Origin: Botryotinia globosa
Taxonomy: Eukaryota; Ascomycota; Leotiomycetes; Helotiales; Sclerotiniaceae
Length of the DNA: 64,000 bases
Reading direction: 5' to 3'
Assembly: GCA_014898425.1 (NCBI GenBank)
Contig: RCSZ01000001.1
Location: forward strand, 1,364,001-1,428,000
The translations under genes and the position numbers were made by a program. Under the pieces are notes generated by a model. The model worked only from the letters and a program-made list of their open reading frames with translations. It was not told where the DNA came from and made no database searches. Shown piece by piece: positions 22,762 to 35,497 of this stretch (position 1 is its first letter; each line of letters begins with the position of its first letter).

Positions 22762-24108
22762 TCATGCCGCTATCTTAACACCCTCAAAAGCATCTATTAG
22801 ACTTTTCGGCGGACCTTCATCCATTGCCATCTTTTCTCCAAATTGGGGGCTATCTTCCCTTGCTGTGAAACTGTATCCATGCACCCAATATGTCCTAGAG
22901 GGAACTAATGCAGCTTTCCTTAGCTCTTCTATGTTCTTCTTGGCATCCACACTGATACACAATGCGGAGTCGAGTTCCTTGATGCCAGGTTCTTTCAGTA
23001 CTGCTAGAGCAGCAAGACCTAGATACGAGTGATAGATATCTGGCGGATCTCCTGGCGTTTTCCCAAAGCCACCAATCATATGCTGTGTTTTCTCAAACAG
23101 GAATCGTCGAGATCCATCTTTGTTGATAACGTCGGAACGACCTAGCATGTTTAAAGAGCCTCCAACCCAAAAACAATAACAAGTATCAACCCGCTTATTG
23201 CACCGCCCATTGAAGCCGACGAATGTAGAATCAACATCCGGTACAAAGTGATGGTCCGATGTCGCTTCATTATGATCTTCTTCATCATCTTCCTCTTCGT
23301 CGTTATACGAAGTCTGCCTCAATGCCAGCCATCTAATAGTTTCCGGCAAGTTCGTAAGACCTGGCAAGGTGGGGCTTGGATTTGATGATTCGGTAGGTTG
23401 CGAAGAGGCGTGTTTTGGCAATCGATCGAGAAGGGACAAGGACGCAATAGCACAATAGGTATACCCAGCGTGCGCCTCATGCTGCGCGCTTTCTGAAATT
23501 CCTCCGTCATATGTTTGCCCAGCCCTTAAGTGTCCCACCAATTTCTCCACGTCAATATCATCCTCTCCCCTCTCATCATGCGCATCTCCAGTCAACATCC
23601 ATCGAAGCGCTGTAGCCACATAGCAATACCTCATGTCTGTCCCACCTTGTATTTTCCCATCCTCCGTAATGAATTCCCCAAAACTTCCATCGTCCCTCTG
23701 CAATCGTTTCAGCCATCGCAAACACTCTTTCCTTTTCACATCCTTCAATCCTCCCACAAAACCTAAACTCAAGACTGCAAAAAACGTCGCAGGTAAATTC
23801 GCAGGATCGATATCTCGTTTCCCATTCCCTACATCTGCATAATAAACATCAGGAAACCTATGATTAGTAGAACCACAAAACCCCCCAAACGGATGCTGGC
23901 ACTTCAGTATCCAACCTCGTATAGCTCTGCGTTGCGACTCTGGAAAAGTAGATGCGCCAACATGGAGTAAGTCGAGCGCGGAAAGGATGAAGAAGCCAAG
24001 AGTCATGCGCGAGGAATCTGTACTGGTATATACAGTAGGCAATAGAGAATGTAGACATCTCTGCCAATACTTGATATGTTTTGCGACCTCCAATTTAGCT
24101 TCTGCCAT
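22762..24108 (-). CDS. cdc43: Geranylgeranyltransferase type I beta subunit
   Basis: Single exon, 448 residues. It has the prenyltransferase alpha-alpha barrel repeats: CQHPFGGFCGS, QRDDGSFGEF, GQTYDGGISE, MIGGFGKTPGDPPDIYHSY. The zinc ligands known for this family are all visible: Asp and Cys in RVDTCYCFWVGGSLNML and His in IYHSYLGLAAL. With an alpha subunit encoded elsewhere, it adds C20 geranylgeranyl to CaaX proteins ending in Leu, such as Rho/Cdc42 GTPases, so it is expected to be important for polarity and wall synthesis. An acidic insert (NDEEEDDEEDHNEAT) and a Ser/Pro linker are lineage-specific loops. The symbol is used by analogy with yeast CDC43 and fission yeast cwg2. It could be confused with a farnesyl- or Rab-geranylgeranyl-transferase beta subunit, but the overall pattern fits type I best. 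Confidence 0.88.
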   Translation of the reverse strand: MAEAKLEVAKHIKYWQRCLHSLLPTVYTSTDSSRMTLGFFILSALDLLHVGASTFPESQRRAIRGWILKCQHPFGGFCGSTNHRFPDVYYADVGNGKRDIDPANLPATFFAVLSLGFVGGLKDVKRKECLRWLKRLQRDDGSFGEFITEDGKIQGGTDMRYCYVATALRWMLTGDAHDERGEDDIDVEKLVGHLRAGQTYDGGISESAQHEAHAGYTYCAIASLSLLDRLPKHASSQPTESSNPSPTLPGLTNLPETIRWLALRQTSYNDEEEDDEEDHNEATSDHHFVPDVDSTFVGFNGRCNKRVDTCYCFWVGGSLNMLGRSDVINKDGSRRFLFEKTQHMIGGFGKTPGDPPDIYHSYLGLAALAVLKEPGIKELDSALCISVDAKKNIEELRKAALVPSRTYWVHGYSFTAREDSPQFGEKMAMDEGPPKSLIDAFEGVKIAA

Positions 24109-24740
24109 TTTGACAATCTTGCTTGATGGCAGACAAGCTCAAAGTTGTCTATCCCTCATCTGATACTTTCAGGGGTCACAATTCAAGACATGGATGTAGC
24201 TCGGGAGATTCACATAGTGCGTCGTGATGACACAGGCCCCTTCCGAAGAATGACTTTTGGTGTTTGCTGACCAAGCAAAAGTTGATCGAAATGCCAAGAT
24301 TTTTGAATTCAAAGCCTTTAGAAAACACTGTCATTTCCATGTAATACAACAGCTACAAAACCACATTGTACATGATGAAATTGATCTATACGAGTAATTG
24401 CCCATTTATGAATAATTCAGACTAGTTTTAAAGCAAGAATATTGAGTGACCGATTAACAATCGAATTCTGAAACGGTACACAATTTTGGTAAGCATATAA
24501 TTCCACCCAGCTCAAGCTTTCCAGGAACCTCAAAGATACTTATTTATAGGCATTACCCCTGCTTCGGAATCGGATAAATTCCAACGCCTAAATAAAGCTT
24601 TCAGGGTAGCATCTAGCCCTGTGGCTCTAAAGAATAAACGGGTATGATCTTTGGACCAAAAATATCCAGCTCATCCAAAGTCACTCTTTCTACCTCATTC
24701 CCCCTTTCCATCACTCTCTACATAGCAACATAATTTCAAC
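24109..24740. promoter_or_regulatory. Divergent promoter region (GGTase-I beta / ILM1)
   Basis: The 632 bp between two divergently transcribed housekeeping genes holds both promoters. No specific binding site is called. Confidence 0.5.
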
Positions 24741-25411
24741 ATGGGGATCATTTCCGGCGCAACAATCATTACCTCCCTCTCCCTCTTCCACATCACTCTC
24801 GCATTCTTTTTCATCACCAATCCGGTGACGGTTGCTGAGCAGTCGCTGGTCTTCATCCTGGGCGAATCGATGGGCTTGGTGAGTTCTTCTTATTTCCCAC
24901 ATCTGCGATGTCAATATGTATACTTGGGTATCTAATATATACTAACCCATCTACACAACAGCCCTACGAACGCTCCTTCGACCGCCAATCCGCACCAATA
25001 TCCTTTCTCGGAATAGTATTCCTCTTCCTCGGTATCACAGATCTAGTAGCTATCTCCATGCCGGAAGAAATATCCCAATACCACTGGGGAACCCAAGGTT
25101 TGTCTAGCCCCTCCTTCATCCATGCCAAATCCAAAACCAACATTCACTCCACAGCACCCATCCGATTTTCCTTCTCTGCGGCACTATCACTCTATTCTTG
25201 GCTTTTCTCGTCCGCCTCCCCTATCTTCACATCTCGCAACTCCTATCATGCCGGTGACTGGGGTGAGGGTCTTAAGAATCGCATTATCTTTACATGGGGG
25301 TTTATTGAAATGATGGCTTGGTTTTGGGTTTTTGTTACTTTGAGAGAGGAGAGACAGCAGATTGCTCAAAAAAAGGCGCAAAAGAAGGCTGCAGAGGAAG
25401 ATATGATGTAA
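24741..25411 (+). CDS. ILM1: ILM1 family membrane protein
   Basis: Three exons (24741-24878, 24962-25097, 25155-25411) join in phase to 176 residues. The order of elements matches the Ilm1 (increased loss of mitochondrial DNA) family: a first membrane segment with LFHITLAFFFI, QSLVFILGESMGL, PYERSFDRQSAPISFLGIVFLFLGITDLVA, SMPEEISQYHWGTQAPIRF, and the conserved final segment FTWGFIEMMAWFWVFVTLREER, followed by a Lys-rich tail. It should be a four-span membrane protein, reported mainly in the ER in yeast. Its loss in yeast destabilises mitochondrial DNA. Introns are 83 and 57 bp. Confidence 0.85.
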
Positions 25412-25666
25412 TGAATTTGAGATGTTATCTGAGGGTAAAATATTTCTATGCTTACATTTAGGTGGACTAAACATAATATAACATGGATATGAACATCTAT
25501 TTGAGGAAATATTTGAAAGATGCATGAATACTACATGAGAGTGGAGAGGGTTGTGGGAACATGAGTTTTTGTGATGCTTCTCTATACCTCAACCAAGTGA
25601 TATTTTACTGCACATTGGAGCCCATGGTATCTATCTGCATCCTCGCCCATTTCAAAACCTTCCCCT
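25412..25666. other. Short spacer between convergent genes
   Basis: A 255-bp stretch separates the 3' ends of ILM1 (+) and the NatB gene (-). Nothing is recognised. Confidence 0.5.
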
Positions 25667-28600
25667 TTATATCTTCAACAAACCCAGTCCAGTAACCGAA
25701 TCTCTCCACCCCTCCACCATACCCCCAGCCCACTCTTCCATGAAATTCTCCCCCGCTAGACTTCTCAACTGCTCCCCTGAATCTCCCACCTCCATACTTT
25801 CCAACACCCGATCGATCCACCCACTTTCATCCAATCCACTCTTAATCTCCTTGGATTTCTCAGCCACTGCTTCCATTACCGATTTTGCGCTTTCCGCCAA
25901 AGTCTTATTCTGTTCTACCTGAAGCTTATGAGCCTTAACATCTTTAAGCGCGAGGAATCTCGTAGCACTAATGATAACAGATGCAAGATCATAGGCTGTG
26001 TAAAGTGTATGAAGAGTATTCCACAGAGCCGGGGTTACATTTTTACCCTCTTTGATAAAAGAGAGATGTTGTTCTAATTTTGTGCATAGAGATTTATTGG
26101 CGATTTCGAGCGAGGTTTGAAAATCTGCAGCTGACGATGCGGTAGGATCGCAGGCTTTGGTTATGATGGAAGCGAGATTGCTGTATGCTTCGAGTGCTGA
26201 GGCTTCAGAGCGTGTTAAGAAGGATTCGGCTGGACTGGTTTTGATCAATTCGGCTTGTTTTTGGAGTTCGGTGGATATTTGGAGAATGTTCTCTCTGAAT
26301 GAGGTAAAATTGATTGGCGTAGATGTGGCATCAGAATTTATCACGGAGATCAATTTCTCGACGAGTAAGTCTGCACGGCTTCGGTAGCTCTGGATGGGGT
26401 CAGTAGGGTACAGGCGGTATTATGACACAAACTTACAGATGGACCAGGTGCAAACCGGGTAGACTTTTCAAGTCCTGTTCCCAGAGTAGACTCATAATCA
26501 GGGAAGGAAGTGTAGTCATTGGAATCTGAGAATTTATCCAACATATCTGGGTTTTTGGCTAGTCGTATGTCAGAAAAATCTTGAATGTGTCAAATGAATA
26601 AGGTAAACTCACGAAGAATGCTAAAAACATCCGAAGGCGCGGTCTGCTTCAAGAGCCGCGATATTTTTATGGTCTCAACAGCAGAAGATACTGCCGACAA
26701 TGTGTTGGTGATAATTTCAGAAAACTCTTGGAATTGGAATATTGTGTTGTAGCTTCCATGCTCAAATGCTTTCCAGGTGTTATTCGAAACTTGGTGACGA
26801 CAATTTCCGTACATCTTTCTTTGTTTTTTGAGGTGGTCTACAGGCTTGAGATTTTCAGAAGATCCATCTGGGGCAGAAGGGAATGGATGCGGATGTAGGG
26901 ATGATATCCTATCCAGTATACTGTACCCTAAAGTATCAAGCTGTATCTGCTTCAAACTCAGGTGGAGGTATGCCTTCATAGTTTGTTGGCCGCAGCCAAG
27001 AGAAGAATATATTCTAACTAGAATGAGTGAGAAATCAGAGTTCGATTTAGACTGTGACCAGCCATATTCGAGACACACAGCTGCTTGCAACGCGTACGCG
27101 ATTCGTTTGCTTTTTAGAGACCCGTCAAAATCACTGGAGTCTGAGAGAGCAAGTTTTATCAAGCACATTGCTGCTAATGTGCAGAAATCATCGGCAGGAT
27201 GTCTGTCTGTAGGGAGAAGAGACTTGGAAATTTTCCCGTTGTCATTCATTGCAGATGTGTAGGCGGCAATAGAATCCTTGGAGAGTTGCTCGAGGCAGAC
27301 CTCACAGTATACCCCGCAAGAATTGGAGCAGTATGTGCAAGTGAATGATCGTTCACTAGTTTTATGTAGAGGGCTCGACCGACGTTCGTGTTCGGAGACA
27401 CTACTCACGATGAGGTGGGTTAATTTGTGTAAGTTAACACATCTTGTCATATCGTTTGCGTTGTCGAACTGTATCAGAGGTTAGAAAATCATAAGTAGAT
27501 TTGGGTTTCAGTGCGTAGCTTACTTCGTTCTTAGTAACCGACAGGGCCGTAAATTGAGAATCTAAATCGTCCTTGGTCGCCTTTTTACCGAATTGAATTC
27601 CATTTCTGAGAATGTCGAGCAGTTTTTTGCGTTCCTCACTTTGTGATAGCTCTACGTAAGGTCTGAGATCGCTAAAGGCTGTGGTAGCATCGCCAAATTC
27701 TTGCAAATATTTGACGATTGCAGCCACTCTAGGGTACTTTTCAACATCTGATCCCGATGGCTCAGTAGCGAATGGCGTAGAAGAACTCTTAAAGGTAAAC
27801 TCAAGCCATGCTAAAGATGCATTTCTTCTCCATGTTTTGTCAATTCCAGAATTGGGGTCTAGATGCGATGCAATTTCTGTTGAGACAGTATCAAGGGCAC
27901 TGCTTTTGTAAGTTGTTGTTCTATTTATTGATGTCACAGTACTTACGAGGGGGTTTGCAAAGAAAGAGCAGAGTGTAAGTACGCTTGCCACACGGCCCAG
28001 TCGGCCATTCTAGCCTCGATGATCTGTCCGCGTTCATCCTTTGTGCGTGAACGTTTGAGAAGACCTCCGGTTGTCTCAAAAAGTTCTTGCCAATGCTCAG
28101 ATGTTTCCATAAGCTCTAATTTATTTCTCCATAATTCCCAATCACCTTTGGCAACTATCGACTCAGGTCCAAGAGAAGGCTCGTTTAAATAGTTCAATCG
28201 ATCCTCCAACTTGCCATGTGCAGCAGTAATCCGTTGTAAGAGTAACAGCTCCTGCGGTGTATGTATCGCACGAGTCGGGAGAGGCTTTGACTTCTGAATC
28301 ACCGGGTTAATATCAGCAATTCTGGACGAGACATGAACACATACATCTGCTTCTTTTGTAGCTGTAGCAAGCTTACTAATCTGTCCAAAAGCCAATCGAC
28401 CCCATAGAGTTCTCTTTTCGATAGGAAGATCGTTCGAAATCTGGTAATGAGTAAGCAAAACGCTTCAGAAGATGTTCCTCATCCGATACAATTACTTACA
28501 GATCTAAGGAATAAAGAGGAGATATTCCAGAAAACGTATTGATGTTTACCTGGGAATGTCTTTTCAAGACTACTCGCAATCTGTCAAGCATTTGTTAGCA

Positions 28601-29156
28601 TCCCATGATGAAATCAGTGAGAGGTTGAGATACCTGTTGAGCGTGTTCCCAGTCGCGTTCCGACAAACAGGCCTTGAATGATTTCAACCCAGAATCTTCT
28701 TGTTTGGGGTATGCTTTGACGCTTTGCCATCGCAACTCACCAATCGTCCTTGCCCAGATTGATCCAGGTTCTGGAATGGCATTGATTAAAGCATCATCAT
28801 AGAGATCTATGTCCTCCTGATCCGTAATGACAATCTTCTTAGCAACCAAATCTTCCAGATGGGGAAGTATAGTGTCCCTCTCCGATTGAGTAGACGAACG
28901 TGATTTAATATAAATCTTGAATGCCTGGAAACTTGCTTAGCTAGCTATACTCGTGAGGTGGAAGATTTCCTCAGTCACGTGAAAAATAGATATACAAGAG
29001 TGATATTTCACCATTCACACATACCTCTAAATGAGGTGTCCGCTTTTTGGCCAACCGCTTGTCAACCAACTTCAGCGCTTGCTTAAAATTGCCGGCTTCG
29101 ACAGCATTCCACATAGGGACATCTTGACGATCATTGAGTAGCTTATCAGCCATCAT
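25667..29156 (-). CDS. mdm20: NatB N-terminal acetyltransferase auxiliary subunit (Naa25/Mdm20)
   Basis: A multi-exon minus-strand gene with roughly nine to ten exons separated by short introns, coding for about 900-1000 residues. The start MMADKLLNDRQDVPMWNAVEAGNFKQALKLV, then DKRLAKKRTPHLE, is the TPR-like N-terminus of the family. It continues AFKIYIKSRSSTQSE, DTILPHLEDLVAKKIV and SERDWEHAQQ. The middle part has more helical repeats (GDATTAFSDLRPYVELSQSE, LLQRITAAHGKLEDRLNYL), and near the end comes MKAYLHLSLKQIQLDTLGYS, which matches the Mdm20/Arm1 C-terminal half. Naa25 anchors the catalytic Naa20 to the ribosome and acetylates Met-Asp/Glu/Asn/Gln N-termini. In yeast it is needed for actin cables and mitochondrial inheritance. 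I placed only some exon borders precisely (E1 29156-29025, E2 from 28924). Confidence 0.85.
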
Positions 29157-29706
29157 TCAAATGTTACCAGGTATGGGTCGAGAAAGAGATATGCCGAAAG
29201 TGATGGATAGGTAGGTACCTAGGTAGCTAATCAAAATGTCTTTATCTTCAAGTTGGTGGATTGGAAAAATGCAGGTGTTGTGGCTTGTCATCAGGATGCC
29301 GCACTGGAAATGATCAGAGTCTTTAACAAGTCATTGAATAAGGTTATTGGTGAATATAATTTTTTTTTTCAAGTTGCATCATTGGATTTGACTAGGTTAG
29401 CGAGGAAAGAGAAGAACACCAAATTTGTTAGCTCACCAGCTCTTTCTCCTATGCCAACCATAATCGTATAAATTATATCGACACACGATGAAAACATGAA
29501 TAAAAGTCCTACGCATACATTAGATTGAATGCTTTGACAAGTCAAGGTTCCTTTATCAATCGATAGAGAGTCCATTATGAGCAGCCACGAATTGAGCAAC
29601 CATTTTTCATTTTGTTGACCAGAATGTTACTTTGATCTATCATTGATCTATCATTGATCTATCATTGATCCATCACATTTCTATCATACACACACAATCC
29701 CTTTTC
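29157..29706. other. Intergenic DNA with palindrome and tandem repeat
   Basis: Contains TACCTAGGTA at 29216-29225, 60 bp upstream of the NatB ATG, and a CATTGATCTAT tandem repeat at 29631-29675. No gene is seen. Confidence 0.6.
29631..29675. repeat. Tandem repeat, 11-bp unit x4
   Basis: Head-to-tail copies of CATTGATCTAT, the last with one change, just downstream of COX23. Confidence 0.85.
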
Positions 29707-30304
29707 TCATGAAGAGAACCACCCCGCTTTCCTTTTGGCTTCCTTTCGTTGCTCGATCTAGAATCATGTCAGTATGTGGTTAGCTGACCACAATAGAAGG
29801 ATTGATGCATACCCATTGCTTCTTGCAGTCTCGGTATGCTCTGTAAATCATTAGTCCACAACCCTGATGTATGAAAGGTCCCAAGGCTGTGTGTGATATC
29901 TCCCCCTCCAAGAGCCAATTTATAGTTTGCTGCTATGCTATTCTTTGCTGTTTGTTGTTCATTGGACATTGGGCATCAAGGGTCCACATAAGGTTGATTT
30001 ACTACCCGCTACTTCTATCTTCTTCATCCTAAACTCTCTCTGGGGATAAGCTTACTGAAAATAGTCCGTACACATGTCTCTATCACCTCCGTTTCGAGCC
30101 AAACATTTCAGACTTCTTGAAGCTGCTTCTTGACAGGGGTCAAAGTATTCTCCTGGGCGTTTGCTTTGCAGAGAAAAATCAGCATCTTGAACCCTTCGCC
30201 ACAAGTTGAGATGAATGAGACGCCCCGGGGCCATATTAATACCTTTCAAACTTTTGACTCGTCTCTTTATCCCATGGATTTTGTGTAGGCTTATCCGACG
30301 ACAT
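29707..30304 (-). CDS. COX23: COX23, twin CX9C mitochondrial intermembrane-space protein
   Basis: Four tiny exons (30304-30243, 30163-30056, 29840-29813, 29757-29707) join in phase to 82 residues, so no single long ORF shows this gene. The protein starts MSSDKPTQNPWDKETSQKF and carries PGEYFDPCQEAASRSLKC and then CTDYFQAYRDCKKQW, with a basic tail ending GWFSS. Both cysteine pairs are exactly CX9C (C-QEAASRSLK-C and C-TDYFQAYRD-C), the coiled-coil-helix-coiled-coil-helix fold oxidised by Mia40 in the intermembrane space. In yeast Cox23 is needed for cytochrome c oxidase assembly, related to copper delivery. Introns are 79, 215 and 55 bp, all GT...AG. Length is normal. Confidence 0.92.
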
Positions 30305-32954
30305 GCTGCAATCCTGCAATTGGTGCAGAATGAATGTGATATGGAGATGCTAGTGTTGGTGTTGGTAGAATGTGAATCACTTCTTTGATCAAGTTGCAGC
30401 TGGCCGCAATCCGTTTGGTTTCACTCATCACCTGCAGGTGCCTTTTAGGTAGCTGGAGGTACTTTATATTTCTCACTCACGTGCCATCACAGCCACTTTC
30501 CACCCGAGCCACCCGAGCCACCTGGATCCATCCACCTCATGCCCAGGTGATCGGCACTTAGCGAGGTAGATGAAAGTGTCATCCATTGCTCAGTTGGTCC
30601 CTCTTACTCAAATGCTTTGAAGTTATTTGAACTTGGACATCTCCTCTCCACCAATTCCTCCCGATTATTATCCAAGTATATGTACTTCACAAACTTGCGA
30701 TATTTTTGTTTTGTTTGGAATTTATACAGACGACAGCAACATAAATTATACTCTGCACACAAGCTTACATGCCTACGCTGTAGCGTTTTCCAATAACGAA
30801 GCCCACAATGCAACAACTGAAAGAAGTGATCGCTATCAATTCATTACCACCCACATCACTGAGAATGGATACGACCTTTATCAATCGTCAATCCAATGCG
30901 TCATATTGATAACTCCATTAATAGACTCAAACTGCCAGGCATATCAACTCACGATGAACGGCCGAATTTACCGGGAATTCCCTCAAAGGACCACTTCCTC
31001 CACACAAATCATCCTGTTGTTGCCAATGTTGTTATCAGGACCGTGCCAGTTTCTTGTTGAGGGAAAATGTCGATCACAAGACATTATCTCTTCTGGAGAG
31101 TCGAACGGTCTCGTGCAATTGCCAACAATAGGTTGTTGGCTGAAATAAGATTCCTTACTACTTTGGTAGTAGTATATACCTACACGAACCTTGTTTCGAT
31201 TAAGAAGCTCACGAGTCACCATATTCGTGTCCGGCACTCGTTACCATGAAAAATGACTTTTCAAATGGACAAACGACAAAGGTGGATATTATTTCTTCCG
31301 TCGCGAATTCTCCCACTGCAAATTTCCATTGCGACATTCAATTACGACCTTCAATGCGTCTCGTTTCCTCTGTTATAACTTATATCATTGTCTCTTGTCT
31401 TTTGCCGGATGTTCCAGAACAAACATTATTGATAGATTTTTCTACGTCCGTTAACGGCTCAATGCATCAAGCGAAGCATGCCAAATATAGCCGATAGTAC
31501 TAAGAAGCGTTTTGTGTTCCATTTTGGGTCATCATTTCCAGCTGGTTAGATCAACTCGTGATGCATAAGCCCTCCACACCCATCGATATCCCTCCACTTT
31601 TGATTCTACTTGTCTCCATAATTGGTTGCCATCTTTTAAGTTTGGTAATTTGTACTCCAACTATACATTATCAACTGCTAAATCATACAAGTGATGATGC
31701 TCGAGCATGGAACTGGCATACAATTCCCTTGCTTCTGTGGCTGGCTATAACACTGAGGCAGCTCACCGATTGGATGGTGTGGTCAGGGCAGGATTTGATT
31801 ACCACGTTATCTTGTGCCCGTTTTTTATTCGTGTGGTTCCCACTATCCATTTGCAGAAACTGTTTCCATGCAAATGTATCTCACTTGCAGTACCCTGCAT
31901 TCATGTTCGCTTGGTGCAGCGCTATTTTTGAGTCGTGTTAGTAGAAGATATCAATTCTGCTGTTTGGGCTAGACCTACGTACGTCGATCGACCACTCCGG
32001 ATATTAATCAACGATAAGGAGTATGCTGGAGTGACGATTTCACCCAAGATATCGTGAAACTATCTCCACATTCACCCCCAAGGTCATCTAAGGAGGAAAC
32101 TCACTGCCAAAGAAGGTGTGGAGGAGCAAAGTAAGGGCGGCCAGGATCGAAGCATCGAGGACGTGCAAAATTAACGAAGGATTGATAGTAGTGTAAGATG
32201 ATGGTTGGTTGACAATCGTGGCACCGATGGATTACCACACAAGACGTAGATTGGGCTTCAATTCTAAGGCTTTGGAAGTTGTTATAGATATAAAAGAGTT
32301 GTCCTTCTCGAGCCGACCTTTACAATAACCTTCATAATATATCATCAAAACATTCTTCCTTTGTGCTATCATACAATTACCAACCCAGTCAGGGACTCTC
32401 TGAATAACTGCACCTCGGATAAATTTATCTGTTAGTATATCCACATTCCTTACTGTCGTTTCAATGCGCTGTCCACGTTGCATGGGTTCGCTTTCTTGCC
32501 TCGACTCTCTCTCCTCATCTCTTAAGACCGTTGTCTCAAACTCAGCGGGCAAGCGATGGGTTTCGTGCAACCTCGAATACCATGGAATTGTTTACCCTTG
32601 AGCTTCAGACGTGGTACTCGAGCTGGCAATGCATCAAACCTTAACAACTTCGTTGTGATCGCTTCCCCTGAATCATTTTGAGGTTGCCATTCAGTGGACG
32701 GCCATATGTTCCCTCAACCGCATCAAGCTCACATGCTCCCTAGCATATCTTTTCTGACAGTCTATTTAGTATTAAATATAAAACTACGGGCCCTGAATCA
32801 TCTTTTCTACCACCACATCTTTCAAACCAAAAGCATTCACATCACAATACCACAGGATACTAGTATATAAGTGCTTGAACAATAATTTCAGCTACTTTTA
32901 ATTTCACAACCCATCTACATTTCCCCAATACCAAAATAGTCCACTACATCAAAC
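30305..32954. other. Gene-poor interval
   Basis: Several open frames of 80-170 codons occur on both strands (for example 30627-31148), but they overlap, lack domains and often lack an ATG start. No gene is called. The last 100 bp holds a TATA-like TATATAAG at 32865-32872, about 85 bp before the ATG of the next gene. Confidence 0.45.
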
Positions 32955-34203
32955 ATGGCCACAATCGACGTAAGCTATCAACCAGGAACTCCTGAGCCAA
33001 ACTTGTTCCCTAAGGTAGCAAACTACACTTCCACAAGAGCAACTCAAGACAGCCTCAAGCGGTCCTTCGCCAAGTATCTGGCCTCAGAGCAGAGTGCACC
33101 AGCTGTCGGAAAGTTATTCAAACCTGAGACTCATCTTCAATATGAAGAGCCTAGCTATGTCCATACCATGGAAGATATTGGGTACTCTGCCACCTCTGGT
33201 GTTTCCCCCGTCGCTGTCTCTGAGCCATTCCGCCTTTTTAGCGAAGAAGCTGTTAATGTTATGAGGGAAGAGATTTTCGACAAGGAAGTCCAAGAGAAGT
33301 ATAGCTATACCTCAGATATCGCACCCAAACAACTCCGTGGTTATGCTCCCGAGTAAGTTCTAACATAACCTCTTGCTTTTATTGAATACTCGACTAACAT
33401 GTACTTTTCGCAGTCACGGCAAATTCATCTACGAGGCTTGGAAACACCCCGAAACTCTCGCAATCATCTCTAAGATTGCGGGTGTAGATGTTGTTCCTGT
33501 CATGGACTATGAAATCGGCCATGTCAACTTGTCTGTCCCAGGAAAGAAACGTAACCATGATAGCAGTGTGTTGATAAGTGAGGAGGATGAGAAACCTATT
33601 GTCGGCTGGCACAGAGACAGTTATCCATTCGTTTGTGTTCTCATGATGAGTGACACAACAGGAATGGTGGGCGGCGAGACTGCTTTGAGAACTGGATTTG
33701 GTGATATCAAAAAAGTCCGCGGTCCATCAAAGGTAAGGCTGATCGTTTACCCACATTGAAGTATATCTACTAACTTTGCCTAGGGATGCGCTGTGGTTTT
33801 GCAAGGTCGCTATATTGATCACCAAGCACTGCAAGCATTTGGTGGACAAGAGAGAGTCACCATGGTTACCTCCTTCCGTCCACGATCCCCACGTGTCCGT
33901 GACGATACCGTCCTTACTACTGTCCGACCTATCTCCAATCTCTCCGATTTGTACGGACAAACGGTCGAATATCAACTGGAAAATGCCGAAGCTCGCATCA
34001 GAATCATGCTCAAAGAACTTCGCGATTCCATGAAAGCCGGCGCTACCAATGCCAAAGCTATCAAATCCTTCCTGGATTTCGAAATCAGCCAACTAACTCA
34101 CCTCAACGAAGAAATCGTCGACGAATCACTTGTCAAGGTCGGAGAGTTGGCAGAGATCTGTGCTGAAGCTGCGAATCCAAACAAGAAAGCCAGGCCTGAA
34201 TGA
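32955..34203 (+). CDS. Putative 2-oxoglutarate/Fe(II)-dependent dioxygenase
   Basis: Three exons (32955-33352, 33414-33732, 33784-34203) join in phase to 378 residues. The likely iron site reads HRD in IVGWHRDSYPFVCVLM, an HxD motif, with the distal His in LQGRYIDHQALQ. An Arg in VTSFRPRSPRV is placed as expected to bind the 2-oxoglutarate carboxylate. Between these lies TGMVGGETALRTG, typical of the jelly-roll turn. This is a widespread fungal family of unknown substrate with a helical C-terminal tail (SFLDFEISQLTHLNEEIV). The tail ends in a short basic KKARPE. A TATA-like box lies upstream and the frame is intact. The class is inferred from motif order, not from a close named relative. Confidence 0.72.
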
Positions 34204-35497
34204 ATGACGGGCATGGCCAGCTACATTTTAATGACTTGATACGAATTTCATTTGTTTTTATTCCCTCTTTAGCGCCCATCGTTTGAATGAAGACATTTCT
34301 TCTGGATATTGGAATGAAGTTGAAGGTAGCGTGCTGGATGCAGATCAGATAGGCTCTTTGAATCTGGAGCTTGCTCCATACATAGTCTTTGGCTTCGAAT
34401 CTTAGGTTTCGTTCCTTTCTGTTAGTACAATGCAATAGCACTTATGAACTGTTGATGGCTTGCTTTTTGATTAGATTGTGAGTATTGTTTATTTGATGAT
34501 TTTGCACTGCATATACCGGACAATCTTGGGCGGGTTTGCAAATCACTGGTGGGGGATTTTGAGAGATAGATAGGTATTGGATGACTCGATGGTTGGTTGG
34601 TTGGATGGGTGCCACGTAATGTTACTTTATGGTTGAGAGAGCCAATGCAATGCTGATATGGGATCTGTGGGGGCTTCTTTACGATATAGTGAGATGAATG
34701 AGGGAATTTATGTTTTGATTGTCCTATACAGTCGCGTGGGAAACACTGATTAGATCGAGTAGAGATTTCTGTACTGCTGTAGATCCCGGACATAGAGAAT
34801 TGCTTAGTTATTGTTGGAGAAGACATGGAATAGACTTTTGATTTAGAGACATTCACGATTATCTATAAGAAGTCCTACCAATGACTTCGAATACGTCCGG
34901 CCCCTATATTTAGAACTTCGGATATCGGATTGTTAGATGAACAGCATCGTGAGGTTAGTTGATGAATGATTCCTATACGACAACTAATGTGGATAGGTCT
35001 AGATGACATGCGGTTCTAACATGAAACATCAAGTTTCGTAGTTCTCTCAATGTAGGAAGGTACAGCTATCTACAATTCATTTTGACATGAGATTTAACCC
35101 ATGATGCACGCGATTTGGAATATACTCACTCTACTGTGCCACAGACGATCCCCAAAGCCACCTTCGAAATATGGGTCCGCCGCTTCTCGACACTAGTACA
35201 CGTGATCGATTACCCCATCACGCTAAATACCTAAGGCTTGAGCTAAGGTTATCTTTGCGGGACGCAATCCATTTTGTGCGTCCTTCGACTTTCACGACCC
35301 GACATTGACTTTTCCATTCCAACCTACAGCCTTACCTAGAAGGCACTTTTGAGCCCTTTGAAAGACAAGGCGCTTCTTTCGAACAATTTAACAGATAGAT
35401 ATATCAACTCTATTACACTACTACCTTGGTTACCCATACACAACGGCGAGCGATCCTCGCAGTCCTTCCTAAGATACCGTCGGTACCGAAAATTGCC
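34204..35497. other. Intergenic DNA
   Basis: About 1.3 kb. Frames on the minus strand are short and domainless. CACGTG lies at about 35201. No gene is called. Confidence 0.45.

Noticed and set aside
30627..31148. 173-codon plus-strand ORF between COX23 and the dioxygenase gene
   Set aside because: No domain, starts from TTG rather than ATG, and overlaps other random frames on the opposite strand.
32232..32570. 112-codon minus-strand ORF
   Set aside because: Starts from TTG, no recognised domain, and lies in the likely promoter region of the dioxygenase gene.
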